From: Zea mays
Taxonomy: Eukaryota > Streptophyta > Magnoliopsida > Poales > Poaceae
Length of the DNA stretch: 64,000 bases
NCBI RefSeq assembly: GCF_902167145.1
Contig: NC_050097.1
Span: 41,896,095-41,960,094 of the forward strand
Direction: 5' to 3'
Program-made: the position numbers and the translations under genes
Notes under the pieces: model-generated
Told to the model about the DNA's origin: nothing
Database searches by the model: none
The model's input: only the letters and a program-made list of their open reading frames with translations
In this document: in pieces, positions 42,607-54,838 of the stretch
Numbering within the stretch: position 1 is the first letter of the stretch
Layout: every line of letters begins with the position of its first letter

Positions 42607-44645
42607 AGAATGCAGGTCGATTATGAACAAGCTGAGTATTCTTGAGGCCTTTTTTATTGATGATACATTTCCCTTTTTATAGAGTACATTATCGTCCCGA
42701 TAGCTTTTGAAATACAGCAAGGGATAAAACTTCCTGAGGTGTTCTATATTCCAGGAGTTCCCAATTTCTGTGTCATCCATTTGAGTGAGGCGATATGATC
42801 CCGGCCGAGTGACTTCTGCTACCATGAATGGTCCTTCCCATAAGGGTGACAACTTGTGCCGTCCCTCCCCCGTTAGAATTCGGCGGAGGACGAGATCTCC
42901 CACTGAAAAGGATCGTCGCCGTACGACCTTGTCGTGATAGCGTATCAGAGTCTGCTGGTATCGCGCTGATTGAATTACTGCGTTCAGCCGTTCTTCTTCG
43001 AGTACATCAATGTCCTCCAGCCTAGTAGCTTCGGCTTCTGCTATGCTTTCGAAGACCAACCTTGGCGCCCCAAACTTGAGATCAGCGGGTAACACTGCTT
43101 CTGGCCCATAGACCATGAAGAAAGGAGTGTTTCCATGCAGAGCTCGGCTAGGTTGGGTTCTTAGGCTCCAAACGACGTAGGGCAATTCCCTTATCCATTT
43201 TCCTACGAACTTTTCATTTTTATCGAAGACCTTTTTCCTGAGTGCTTCTAATATCATCCCGTTAGCTCGTTCGACCTACCCGTTGGCTCTTGGGTGTGCT
43301 ACCGAAGCATACTTGATCTGAATGCTCTTTTGCTCGCAGAAATCAAAGAACTCTGAACTTGTGAAGTTGGATCCTAGGTCAGTTATGATACTGTTCGGTA
43401 TTCCGAATCTGAATATTATGTCTTGTATGAATTCCACGGCCTTAGCTGAGGTTAAAGAAGCAATGGGTTTAAACTCTATCCATTTAGTGAATTTGTCGAT
43501 TGCTACCAGTACATGTGTGTATCCTCCTTGAGCTTTCTTGAAAGGTCCAATCATATCCAATCCCCAGCATGCGAACGGCCAAGTTACTGGTATGGTTTGC
43601 AGTTGCTGTGCTGGTAGATGTTGTTGCTTTGACAAGTACTGGCAAGCTTCGCACCTCTGAACTAACTCGGCTGCATCATTTTTCGCTGTTGGCCAATAGA
43701 ATCCCGACCTGAAGACCTTCCCAACTAGTGTCTTGGATGCTGCGTGTATTCCACATTGTCCAGCATGGACCTCATCTAGAAGTCGCTTCCCAGTAGATGA
43801 GAGAATGCATTTCATGAGGACGCCTGATGCACCCCTTCTGTATAGTGTCTCCCCAATGAGTGTGTAGTGAGCTGACTGTCTAGCGATGCGCTCGGCTGCA
43901 TTTTTGTCATCCGGTTCCTCTTCATTTTTTATATATCTGATGATCGGCCTTCTCCAGTCATCAGAGTCTGACTCTGGTTGATTCACGATATTACACTCTT
44001 CTGCCTGATCCATTGAGATGCTTGGCTGTGATATTTCTTGTACAAAGACTCCAGGTGGGACCTGAGTTTGACTGGATCCTAGCTTGGACAATACATCGGC
44101 TGCCGTGTTTCGATCTCTTTCTACATGATGAAATTCCAGACCTTCAAATTTATCTTCTAGTTTTCGGACGGCGGTGCAGTACTTTCCCATTGAATCGCTC
44201 GAACAGTCCGATTCTTTGTTTATCTCGCTTATGACTATCAAAGAATCTTCGTATACCATCAGTCTCTTGATGCCTAGCGATATACCAATGTTCAATCCAT
44301 GGATCAAAGCTTCATACTCGGCTGCGTTGTTAGAGGCTGGAAATAGGAACTGGAGGGCATATTTGAGGTGCTCGCCTCCAGGTGCGGTGAAGAGAATTCT
44401 CGCGCCTGCTCCCTGCAGCTTCAGCGAGCCATCAAAATACATTCGCCATACCTCTGCAGTTTATGGGTTGTCTGGTACTTGTTGTTCAGTCCATTCTGAT
44501 ACGAAGTCAACCAACGCTTGAGTTTTGATGGTAGTGCGAGGTCGAAATTCGATGTCATGAGATCCCAGTTCACAGGCCCACTTGGCTATGCGGCCAATGG
44601 CTTCCTTGTTGTGAAGAATATCCCCTATCGGAAAACCAGTGACTA
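42556..44645 (-). pseudogene. RNase H and integrase of element B
   Basis: RNase H shows MYFDGSLKLQGAGA and NAAEYEALIHGL with the acidic residues in place. The integrase has a zinc-binding region (HAGQCGIH and CEACQYL) and the core motifs WGLDMIGP, SIITDLGSNF and VERANGM. A TAG at 43276-43278 replaces the glutamine before VERANGM, right at the third acidic residue, and a second stop lies near 44460 before the RNase H part. After the usual RRFYP-like end (HLRKFYP) the frame runs on for about 60 codons into the tandem array. The enzymes would degrade template RNA and insert the DNA copy. The gene is dead in this copy. Confidence 0.9.
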
Positions 44646-46742
44646 CTATGACTTGTGGTCGTCAAAGTAGTGGCGCAGCTTGCGGGCAGTTAGAAGTACT
44701 GCATATAATAGCTTCTGAACTTGAGGATACTTTTTCTTTGAGGGACCCAGAACTTCACTGATGAAATAAACAGTATGTTGCACTGGGTAGGCATGTTCTT
44801 CTTCGGCTCGCTCGACTACCAACGCGGTGCTTACCACGTGAGTCGTGCAAGAGATATATAGCAGCAAATCTTCAGCCGGTTGAGTTGACGTGGCTCGCCG
44901 TGGCGGTTTCAGCACTGGCGGTGTCGTCAAGAATTTTTTTAGTGCATCTAGGGCTTCCTGTGCTTCTGAAGTCCACTGAAACTTATCCACTTTCTTGAGT
45001 AGCTTGTAAAATGGTAAACCTTTTTCTCCCAGTCTGGATATGAATCTGCTCAGGGCTGCCATACATCCGGTAAGTCGCTGAACTTTCTTTTGTGATCGTG
45101 GTGCCTCCATTTTCATGATAGCTTCAAAATTATCCGGATTAGCTTCAATTCCTCGGTGGCTGACAATAAATCCGAGTAGCTTTCCTGCTGGTACCCCAAA
45201 GACACATTTTTCGGGATTAAGCTTCCATCGATATCGCCGTAGACTGTTGAAAACCAGCTGTAAGTATTCGATGAAGTTTTCCGAGTTCTCCATTTTGATT
45301 ACCACATCATCTACATAGGCTTCCACATGCTTGCCCCAGTGATCGGCTAAGCATGTTTGAATGGCTCTCTGATAAGTCGCTCCAGCGTTTTTGAGGCTGA
45401 ACGGCATGGAGGTATAGCAGAAAGCACCGAACGGAGTGATGAACGCTGTTTTTTCCTCGTCTTCCTTTGCCAAGCTAATCTGATGATATCCGGAGTAGCA
45501 ATCCAGGAAAGACAGCACAGAACATCCAGCGGTGGAGTCTACCACCTGATCTATCCTAGGGAGCCCGAAGGGATCCTTTGGACAATGTTTGTTGAGATCC
45601 GTATAGTCGACGCACATGCGCCAATCCACTTTATTCTTTTTGAGTACAAGAACAGGGTTGGCTAACCACTCGGGGTGTAACACCTCTCTAATAAACCCAG
45701 CCGCGACCAAGCGAGCCAGCTCGGCGCGAATGGCCTCTCTCTTGTCGGGCGTGAAGCGACGTAGTTTTTGCCGGATCGGCCTCGCTTGGGGATAGACCTT
45801 CAGTTTATGCTCGGTCAGTTCTCTCGGGACTCCCGGCATATCCGCAGGTTGCCATGCGAATACGTCTCGGTTATCTTGCAGAAACTGGACGAGCGCGCCT
45901 TCCCATTTATCGTCCAGGCTGGAGCTGATGATGGCAGTCTTGCGCTCATCAGCGAACCCAAGGTTGATCCTTTTAGTTTCTTCAGTCGGCCGCATAGAGG
46001 TCGCAGCTTGAGCTTCATTTGCAGGTGCTGCAAGGTCTTCCTCAGGCTTAGAGTTTGCCTGCGTTGAAGAAGTCGCCGACGACTTGGTGGTGAGGGCCGC
46101 CTGGATGGCCACTCGGAAACACTCTGCGGCGCCTTGGAAGTCAGCGCGCATAGTTATGATTCCTTGCGGTTCTGGCATCTTCAATATCATGTATGTGTAA
46201 TGCGGAATGTCCATGAATTTTGCCAATCTCGGCCTCCCGATGATGGCGTTGTACCCGCAGTCGAAGTTCGCAACCTCGAACCTCAGGAACTCGGTTCTGT
46301 AGTTCTCCGGGGTTCCGAAGGTGACGGGCATGTAGATGTGGCCCAGCGGGTATTCCCCTTCAGTCGGCACGATGCCGAAGAAAGGAGTGTCTGACTCGTG
46401 GAGCTCTTTGAGGTGAACTCCCAAGCCTTGGAGTGTCCGGGGGAAGGTGACGTTGACGCTGCTCCCCCCGTCCACTAACACCTTCTTCACCCTGCTCTCT
46501 CGGATCACCGGATCGACGAGGAGTGGATATTTGCCTAGATGGTCGAAGTTGAGCCATTGATCTGCCCGAGTGAAGGTGATCGGGTGCTCCGACCATCGGT
46601 ACGGAGTGGGAGGACCGGTGGTTGCCACTAATATCTGGCGATCGTTGAGCTTTTGTTGTCTTCTGTTTTCCTGCGATCCGTATCCGCTGAAGATGACGTT
46701 GACCTCCCCGTCAACACGCGGGAAGGCTCCACCTCCTCCCTC
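44646..46742 (-). pseudogene. Protease and reverse transcriptase of element B
   Basis: A single open frame of about 660 codons contains the protease active site VLVDGGSSVNV, then RT with HPEWLANPVLV, RMCVDYTDLNKHCP, LSFLDCYSGYHQI and EAYVDDVVIK. Protease and RT are fused without the stop found at the corresponding place in A and C. The frame closes at 44646 because one base is missing near 44655 (the following VIVVTGFPIGDIL is in the next frame). The product would process the polyprotein and copy RNA to DNA. Confidence 0.92.
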
Positions 46743-48748
46743 CTCCTACTGCTGGGGTTGTCGTGGTTCTCCTGGTCCTCCCCGCGGCGGAGGAGGAGGT
46801 AGAGGTTGGAAGGGTCGGCCGTGTCCGACGGAGTGCTTGAAGTCCCTGTAGTTCCGAAGGGTGTGGCGCATGTCCTTGTGGTACGGGCACTGGGCGTCGA
46901 GGATGTCGTCCAGTGTGCGTTCGCCTCCGCGAGGTCCTCCCCGGGCGTGAGAGGCAGGTGGTCCGGCGGCGTGCACTTCTTCGCGAGGCCTCTTCTCCCA
47001 GCGTTTGTCGGGTTGCTGGTTCGCGTCTCGTCGTGGCGCTGCCGGTGCGGGCTTCGCTCCTCCGATGAGGTCCTGAGCTCGCTCGTCAGCGGTGATGTAG
47101 AGGTCGGCTTCCCGGAACAGCTGCTCGGAGTTAGTCGGCGCCTTCTGCAATATAGCTCGGACGAAGGCCGAGTCATTGGATCCTCTGTAGAAGTCCTCGA
47201 TCATGGCCGCCTCCGTGACCTCGGGGATACGATTTCTCATGGTCTGGAACCTTTTGAGGTACGACCGAAGAGTCTCGTCCCCCCGGCGCTTGATGGATTT
47301 GAGGTCCCATGGTTGCGTTGGTTTGTCGGAGAGGGACTGAAAGTTGGCGGTGAAGCGTCGGCTGAAGTCGTTCCAGTCGTCGATGCAGTGTCGGGGTAGA
47401 TGTCGCAGCCATTGCAGCGCGTCTTGCCCGAGGACAATGGGTAAGTATGCGGTCATCACGTCCTCGGACGCCCCGGCAGCTCGAGCAGCGGTGGTGTAGA
47501 CAACCAGCCAGCCTCCTGTATCCTACTTAGGTTCGTATTTGTCGACGTTGGATACCTTGAAGTTAGGGGGCCATTGAATGGCCCTAAGGCGTGGAGTAAG
47601 GGCAGACACTCCACACGTGTCTTCTTGTTGTCGGGGATGATGTCTGTCCCAGGGAGGGGAGTAGTTGTTGTGGTTCCTCGATCGTCCCCGTGTAGTACCT
47701 CCAGTCGAGGCCGTTGCCGACTCGGTTCTGGTGGCCTGACTCCGAGCTGGGATGCCATGATCCCTGTCGTACTCCTCCCGGCGGTGGATCTCGTTCTCAT
47801 GTCGTCGTTCACGCGAAGCATTGATGGAGCTTCGTGCGTCCCGGCGACTGTTGATGGCGTGTCGTAGATCGTTCGGCGGGTGAGCGAGAGGTAGAAGATG
47901 GTTGGCTGCTTGGGTGAACAGTCGTCGATAGCCCTCAGCCTCGGGAGTCCGAGGGAGTCCGTCAGCTATCCGAGCTAGTACCCCTCCAACTTCACTCCGC
48001 GTGTTCATGGCTCGGGCGAAGTCGGGATTCTGGTTGCGCCCGAAGAGTGGATTTTCCCGACGTTGCCTTGCGTCCTGCTCGGCTTGTTCCTGAGCTCGCC
48101 GGCGATCACGCCATCGGGAGTTCCTTCGTTCTCTAAAGACGCGTTCCTCCAGAGTTTCTCCTATCTCTGAGACCTCGTCTCGCGAGACAAGCTGCTCTGG
48201 ATCCCGCTCTCCGGCCTCGTGATGTCGCCGAATGTTTCGGCGCCGGTTCCTCCGTCGACGGGATTCCCGCTGAGGTGGTTCTTCTCTGGGTGCGGTCGGC
48301 TCGTCGTCGGAGACGGGGGGCGACTCCACTCTCCCGATGAAAAGAACGTCGGGGTAGAATAGTGCGGCTGTCGTGGCGATCTTCTTTCCGTTCTCCTTTG
48401 AGGGCGGAGGCAAGGAAAGAACAACTTGCTTCCTCCCGGTTTTTTTGTCTCCTTCTTCCTTGCGATTTGTGTCCATTCTTTCGTCGAGGAAGTAGACAGC
48501 AGAGTTCTCCGGGTCAGCGATCCCTTGGCCCCTGGCTTGCTGAAAGCGATCTTTTTTCGGAGCGCGGGAGGTTGCGCTTTCTCCTTCTTTACTCTGATAT
48601 TCTCGGAGTATGTTGGAGGGGACTTCTTCTTTGGCGGATCTGCGATGCGGTGTAGATTTCCCTCTTCATATGCTACGGATGAGATACTTCCGAAGCAGAA
48701 TACATCTCCGGGACGGAGGGTGATCTTGTGGTGGAAGGTGACGGCCAT
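46743..48748 (-). pseudogene. Gag of element B
   Basis: The start MAVTFHHKITLRPGDVF lies 27 bp after the PBS. A frameshift within about 48480-48550 leads into a Lys/Arg-rich region, then TAG at 47523-47525 (EPK*), the Retrotrans_gag part (WLRHLPRHCIDDWNDFSRRF, LRSYLKRFQTMRNRIPE), and a Pro/Arg-rich region. The zinc knuckle reads CPYHKDMRHTLRNY: the last cysteine is replaced by tyrosine, a one-base change that should abolish metal binding. TAG at 46746-46748 precedes the protease frame. The gag of this copy cannot be made whole. Confidence 0.86.
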
Positions 48749-48774
48749 TGAGCTAGCTTAGATCGGCGACGCAC

Positions 48775-48792
48775 CCCCTACCTAGCGCGCCA
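48775..48792 (-). promoter_or_regulatory. Primer-binding site of element B
   Basis: TGGCGCGCTAGGTAGGGG on the minus strand, one base different from the PBS of A and C. Confidence 0.82.
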
Positions 48793-48794
48793 GC

Positions 48795-49423
48795 TGTCGT
48801 TGTTTTGGGTCCGACCGCACACCCGGGGTTGCCCCTCAAGGTGTTTTAGGAGTAGGACGGTGTCGCCGACTGTAGCTAAATGGTTCGTGTCGGATGCACG
48901 AGGAACAGTGGACAGTGTTTACAGGTTCGGGCCGCTTTGAGATGTGTAACACCCTACGTCCTGGTGAGAATGCTTTATGTGGTGGATTACAAGGGAGCTC
49001 TCTAACGCTAGAGCGTAGAGAGTTGGGGTGGATGGCTGAGTAGTGGGATCGATCGATGTGAAGGGGTGCCCCCTAGGCCTTATATATTCGACCGTGAGGC
49101 AATACATGCGGATGAGATAACAAACTGCACCTAAGAGATAGTGAACTGATTGAGTCTATCTTCCTATAGTTCTGCCGACTTATCTTCGTCTGGTTTCGTT
49201 GTACGGGGCTCTAGCGCGGGAAAGTCGGATCTTCTGTTGTGGTTGCTTGCTCAACGTTGTTGGGCCGTCCGGGCTTGCACCGATCCGGCCTTATGTCAAT
49301 CTTCTTTACTAATCGTTCCTCCCCAGGCCCATGAAGGAGTGACCTTACGATTTATTAGGCCCTTGGGCCTTTCGTGAGGTCTTTTATCCTTCCAGTGGAC
49401 CCGGAGGATATCTGTCCCCCACA
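48795..49423 (-). repeat. 5' LTR of element B
   Basis: 629 bp; TATATAAG on the minus strand at 49079-49086 in the context GAATATATAAGGCC is the likely TATA box. Confidence 0.92.
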
Positions 49424-49428
49424 CGCCC

Positions 49429-50296
49429 GACCCCAGGGCTCGGCCTCCGCCTCGATCTTGGAAGACGATCTCCGCCTCGCCCGACCCCAGGGCTCGGCCT
49501 CTGCCTCGACCTCGGAAGACGGTCTCCGCCTCGCCCGACCCCAGGGCTCGGACTCAGCCTCGACTTCGAAAGACGGTCTCCGCCTCGCCCGACCCCAATG
49601 CTCGGACTCAGCCTCGACCTCGGAGGGGTCACCGCCTCGCCCGACCTCGGGCTCGGACCGACCACGCCGCAGGGGGGTACATCATTACCCTACCCCTAGC
49701 TAGCTCAGGCTACGGGGAACAAGACCAGTGTCCCATCTGGCTCGCCCCGGTAAAACAAGTAATGATGGCACCCCGCGTGCTCCATGACGACGGCGGTTCT
49801 CAGCCCCCTACGGAAGCAAGGAGACGTCAGCAAGGATTCGACAGCCCCGACAGCTGTACTTCCGCAGGGTTTAAGCACTCCTCCGACGGCCATGACATCA
49901 CATGAACAGGGCACCAACACCTCTCTAACAGCCACGTCGGCATGTACATAGGGCTCTGGCTCCTCTCTGCTAGACACGTTAGCACATTGCTACACCCCCA
50001 TTGTACACCTGGGCCTTCTCCTTACATCTATAAAAGGAAGGTCCAGGGCCCTTGTACGAGAAGGTGGTCGCGCTGGAGGATGGGCTAGCGGACAGGCCCT
50101 CTCTCTCTCTCTCTCCCTCGCGAACGCTTGTAACCCCCTACTGCAAGCGCGTCCGCCCTGGGCGCAGGACAACACGAGCCGCGGTTCCCCTTTTTGTTCC
50201 CCCTTGTGTTCCGTCTTGCGCCGACCCATCTGGGCTGGGACACGCAGCGACAATTTACTCGTCGGTCCAGGGACCCCCGGGGTCGAAACGCCGACA
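49429..50296 (+). repeat. 5' LTR of element A, second part
   Basis: Continues 5153-5726. It begins in repeated CTCGCCCGACCCCAGGGCTCGG units of about 57 bp (49429-49640), carries TATAAAAG at 50029-50036 and a (CT)n run at about 50098-50117, and ends GAAACGCCGACA. The total LTR is 1442 bp against 1383 bp for the 3' LTR, a difference near one repeat unit. Confidence 0.92.
50029..50036 (+). promoter_or_regulatory. TATA box in the 5' LTR of A
   Basis: TATAAAAG in the context CATCTATAAAAGGAAGG, 328 bp before the gag ATG. B is inserted upstream of it in the same LTR, so the natural upstream promoter region is about 44 kb away. Confidence 0.75.
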
Positions 50297-50298
50297 GT

Positions 50299-50316
50299 TG
50301 GCGCGCCAGGTAGGGG
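50299..50316 (+). promoter_or_regulatory. Primer-binding site of element A
   Basis: TGGCGCGCCAGGTAGGGG, two bases after the LTR; identical to element C. Confidence 0.85.
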
Positions 50317-50356
50317 ACTGCTGCGTGTTGACGAACAGCTTCCCGTCAAGCTTCAG

Positions 50357-52870
50357 ATGGGTAGTCTCCAGCAACCTCTCCAGCCCGGGACGATGCTCCG
50401 TTTCGGGAGTCTCGAGTTCATGTCCCTCGACGGCAGCTACGACATGGTACTCCTTCCTCCGCCGCGCGACAAGGACAATGGCGGCCGTCAGCCCGCCCGC
50501 CGACGGCGGAATCGACGACGTCTTCCCCCCATGGCGGAAGAGCGATATCCGGGTCTGTCCCGTCAACTTCCCCGCCGCAGGAGGAGGAGGCGGGGCAACC
50601 GTGGCCAAGCAGGAGGCGGCACCTCATTGGTTGTCGAGCGAGTCGACGACACCGGCGCCCCAGCGGGGGACATGTCGGGTGCTGACCTCGCGTCTAAGAC
50701 GAAGACGAGCGCCGTTTCCCCGCAACACGCCAACCCCAAGCGGACGGATGACGCCGGCACGCTCACGAAGGACTTGCTGGGCGTTAGCCTCGTACCCGAG
50801 ATAACGATGCAGTCCGTCCCCAACGCGACTCCGTCAACATCCGTCGATCAAGAGGTATCGTCCGTTTTCCATCCTGTGCCTTTTAGATTCAGCTTCGACC
50901 CACCAAGCGACCCCGTTTCGGTGGATGCTTTCATAAAGGCATATCCAAACCTTCCGGGGTACCATATGTGGTCAACCTGGGATCGACTGACGACCGTCTC
51001 GACCTACGGGCCCCCGGGTTCCGAGGAAGATGACAACCCCGACTCTGGTTGGGATTTCTCCGGGCTCGATAACCCCAGTGCCATGCAAGACTTCATGACC
51101 GTATGTGACTACTGCCTCTCCGATTGCTCCGATGGTGGCCACATCCTTGACGACGAGGACTGTGGCCCAAGTCGCGAATGTTTCCACGTCGATCTAGGGG
51201 TCTCGACGAAGGCAACCACCTTGGTATGTCGGAGGACGGCGATCCCCCTAGGCCTGCGCCTCGCGTTGACATCCTTCGGGAGCTAGCTGTGGTCCCAGTC
51301 CCTGTGGGGGGTCAGGACGCACAGCTCGAGCAAATCCGCGAGATGCAGGCCAGGCTCGAGGAGGAGGCAGGACAACTTGTGCAGCTTCGGCAGAACGTCG
51401 GGCAGGAGTGGGCAGGCCGCGCACCGGTCGGAGAAGCGCGTCATCTGCCCCAGGACGTCCAGCACCGCATCGTCGACGATGCCAGGGCAAGGCTGCCCCC
51501 GGCTTCTAGTGGGGTCGGCCAAAACCTGGCTGTAGCAGCAATACTACTCCGAGCGATGCCGGAACCATCCACCACCGAGGGGCGGCGTATCCAGGAAGAA
51601 CTCAAGAATCTCCTGGAGGATGCTGCGGTCCGACGGGCCGAAAGCTCTGCCTCCCGAAGGCAGGGGTACCACCGGAGCATCGCGCCGTGACTTCCCGATT
51701 CATGCGGGAAGCCTCGGTTCACACCGGGCGCACGCGGGACGCAACGCCTGCAGCCCCGGGTCGCCTCGGCCACGAGCACCACCGTTGCGACCGTCGAACC
51801 CACCTCGATGAAAAGGTGCGCCGAGGCTACCACCCCAGGCGTGGGGGACGCTACGACAGCGGGGAGGATCGGAGCCCCTCGCCCGAACCACTCGGTCTGC
51901 AAGCTTTCATCCGGGCCATACGACGGGCGCCGTTCCCGACCCGGTTCCGAACCCCGACTACCATCACCAAGTACTCGGGGGAAAACAAGGCCGGAACTGT
52001 GGCTCGTGGACTACCGGCTGGCCTGCCAGCGGGGTGGAACGGACGATGACAACCTCATCATCCGCAACCTCCCCCTGTTCCTCTCCGACGCCGCCCGAGC
52101 CTGGCTAGAGCATCTGCCTCCTGCGCAGATCTCCAATTGGGACGACCTGATCAAAGCCTTCGCCGGCAACTTCCAGGGCACATACGTGTGCCCTGGGAAC
52201 TCCTGGGATCTCCGAAGCTGCCGCCAGCAGCCGGGAGAATCCATGCAGGACTATATCCGGCGATTTTCGAAGCAGCGCACCGAGCTGCCCAACATCACCG
52301 ACTCAGATGTCATCGGCGCGTTCCTCGCCGGCACCACTTGCCGCGACCTGGTGAGCAAGCTGGGTCGCAAGACCCCCACCAGGGGCGAGCGAGCTGATGG
52401 ACATCGCCACCAAGTTCGCCTCTGGCCAGGAGGCGGTCGAGGCCATCTTCCGGAAGGACAAGCAGCCTCAAGGACGCTAGCAGGAAGATGTCCCCGAGGC
52501 GCCCACTCAGCGCGGCACAAAGAAGAAGGGCAAGAAGAAGTCCCAAGCGAAACGCGACGCCGCCGACGCAGATCTTGTCGCCGCTGCTGAACACAGGAAC
52601 CCCCGGAAGCCTCCCGGAGGGGCCAACCTGTTCGACAAGATGCTCAAGGAGTCGTGCCCCTATCATCAGGGCCCCGTCAAGCACACCCTTGAGGAGTGCG
52701 TCATGCTTCGGCGCTACTTCCACAAGGCCGGGCCCCCGGCGGAAGGTGGCAGAGCCCATGACAACGACAAGAAGGAGGGCCATAAGGCAGAAGAGTTCCC
52801 CGAGGTCCATGACTGCTTCATGATCTACGGTGGGCAGGTGGCGAACGCCTCGGCTCGGCACCGCAAGTAG
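50357..52870 (+). pseudogene. Gag of element A, heavily broken
   Basis: The ATG at 50357 begins MGSLQQPLQPGTML, homologous to C. The capsid-like part (PELWLVDYRLACQRGG, YIRRFSKQRTELPN) and the CHHC knuckle CPYHQGPVKHTLEEC are recognisable. Frameshifts occur near 51190, 51685, 51985 and 52380, and TAG stops at about 52479 and at 52868-52870. The pattern is that of an old copy that is no longer selected. Confidence 0.88.
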
Positions 52871-53605
52871 GAGCGCCGGGAGGTCTGCTCGGTGAAGGTG
52901 GCGGCGCTAGTCTACCTAGACTGGTCCGACAAGCCCATCACCTTCGACCAAGGCAACCACCCCGACCGTGTGCCGAGCCTGGGGAAGTACCCGCTCGTTG
53001 TCGATCCCGTCATCGGCAACGTCAGGCTTACCAAGGTCCTCATGGACGGAGGCAGCAGCCTCAACATCATCTACGCCGAGACCCTCGGGCTCTTGCAGAT
53101 CGATCTGTCCACGATCCGGGCCGGTGCGGCGCCCTTTCACGGGATCATCCCCGGGAAGCGCGTCCAACCCCTTGGACAACTCGATCTGCTCGTCTGCTTC
53201 GGGACTCCCTCCAACTTTCGAAAGGAAACCCTCACATTCGAGGTGATCGGGTTCTGAGGAACCTACCACGCAGTGCTGGGGAGACCTTGCTACGCCAAGT
53301 TCATGGCCGTCCCCAACTACACCTACCTCAAGCTCAAGATGTCGGGCCCCAACGGGGTCATCACCGTCGGCTCCACATACCGACACGCGTACGAATGCGA
53401 TGTGGAGTGTGTGGAGTACGCTGAGGCCCTCGCCGAATCCGAGGCCCTCATCACCGACCTGGAGAGCCTCTCCAAGGAGGTGCCAGATGCGAAGCGTCAC
53501 ACCGGCAACTTCGAGCCAGCAGAGGCGGTTAAGTCCGTCCCTCTCGACCCCAGCAACGACGCCTCCAAGCAAGTCCGGATCGGCTCCGAGCTCGACCCCA
53601 AATAG
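52871..53605 (+). pseudogene. Aspartic protease and linker of element A
   Basis: The active site reads LMDGGSSLNIIY (about 53040-53075). The frame is homologous to C throughout. TGA at 53255-53257 (an Arg codon in C) interrupts it, and TAG at 53603-53605 closes it at the same place as in C. Confidence 0.88.
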
Positions 53606-54838
53606 GAAGCAGTGCTCGTCGACTTTCTCCACGCGAACGCCGAGGTTTTTGCGTGGAGTCCCACGGACATGCCTGGCATACCGAGGGATGTCGCTGAGCA
53701 CTCGCTGGATATCCGAGCTGGAGCCCGACCCGTGAAGCAGCCTCTGCGCTGATTCGACGAAGAAAAGCGCAGAGCCATAGGCGAGGAGATCCACCAGCTG
53801 ATGGCTACAGGGTTCATCAAAGAGGTATTCCATCCCGAATGGCTAGCCAACCCTGTGCTTGTGAAAAAGAAAGGTGGGAAATAACGGATGTGTGTAGACT
53901 ACACTGGTCTAAACAAAGCATGTCCGAAGGCTCCCTACCCTCTGCCTCGCATCAATCAAATCGTGGATTCCACTGCTGGGTGCGAAACCCTGTCATTCCT
54001 CGATGCCTACTCAGGGTATCACCAAATCAGGATGAAAGAGTCCGACCAGCTCGCGACTTCTTTCATCACACCCTTTGGCATGTACTGCTATATTACTATG
54101 CCATTCGGTTTGAGGAATGCAGGCGCGACATACCAAAGGTGTATGAACCATGTGTTCGGAGAGCACATCGCCCGAACGGTCGAGGCTTACGTCGATGACA
54201 TCGTAGTCAAGACGAGGAAAGCCTCCGACCTCCTCACTGACCTTGAAACGACATTCAAGTGTCTCAAGGCGAAAGGCGTAAAACTCAATCCTGAGAAGTG
54301 TGTCTTCGGAGTCCCCCGAGGCATGCTCCTGGGGTTCATCGTCTCTGAGCGGGGCATCGAGGCCAACACGGAGAAAATCGCGGCCATCACCAACATGGGG
54401 CCTATCAAGGACTTGAAAGGAGTACAGAGGGTCATGGGATGCCTTGCGGCTCTGAGCCGCTTCATCTCGCGCCTCGGCAAAAGAGGCCAACCCCTGTACC
54501 GCCTCTTAAGGAAGACCGAGCGCTTCACTTGGACCCCCGAGGCCGAGGAAGCCCTCGGGAACTTAAAGGCGCTCCTTACAAGCGCGCCCATCCTAGTGCC
54601 CCCCGCTGCGGGAGAAGCCCTCTTGATCTACATAGCCGCAACCACTCAGGTGGTCAGCGCCGCGATCGTAGTCGAGAGACGAGAAGAAGGGCATGCATTG
54701 CTCGTCCAGAGGCCGGTCTACTTCATCAATGAGGTACTGTCCGAGACCAAAATCCGCTACCCGCAAATTCAGAAGCTACTGTATGCGGTAATTCTGACCG
54801 GCGAAAGTTGCGACACTACTTCGAGTCTCATCAGGTGA
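53606..54838 (+). pseudogene. Reverse transcriptase of element A
   Basis: The RT core is open from 53885 to about 54805 and includes RMCVDYTGLNKACPK, LSFLDAYSGYHQI, FGLRNAGATYQR and the catalytic EAYVDDIVVK (about 54180-54215). Upstream a TGA (near 53750) and a TAA (near 53882) break the frame, and a base change near 54805 shifts it before RNase H. It is close to the RT of C in sequence (same order of motifs, few substitutions). Confidence 0.92.

Larger units (their letters stand above)
5727..49423 (-). mobile_element. Element B: Grande-like Ty3/gypsy (Tat-type) retrotransposon, interrupted by E
   Basis: Element B occupies 5727-11293 and 40613-49423, about 14.4 kb after removing E. It lies on the minus strand with its 5' LTR at 48795-49423 and 3' LTR at 5727-6355, both 629 bp. 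Internal order in its own direction is PBS, gag, protease, RT, RNase H, integrase, an 88-bp tandem array, an antisense coiled-coil gene, short repeats, a second small antisense gene and the 3' LTR. Size, LTR length and the presence of an antisense gene match what I remember of maize Grande. The two LTRs differ at about 20 of 629 positions by eye. Gag and pol carry several stops and frameshifts. Confidence 0.9.
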
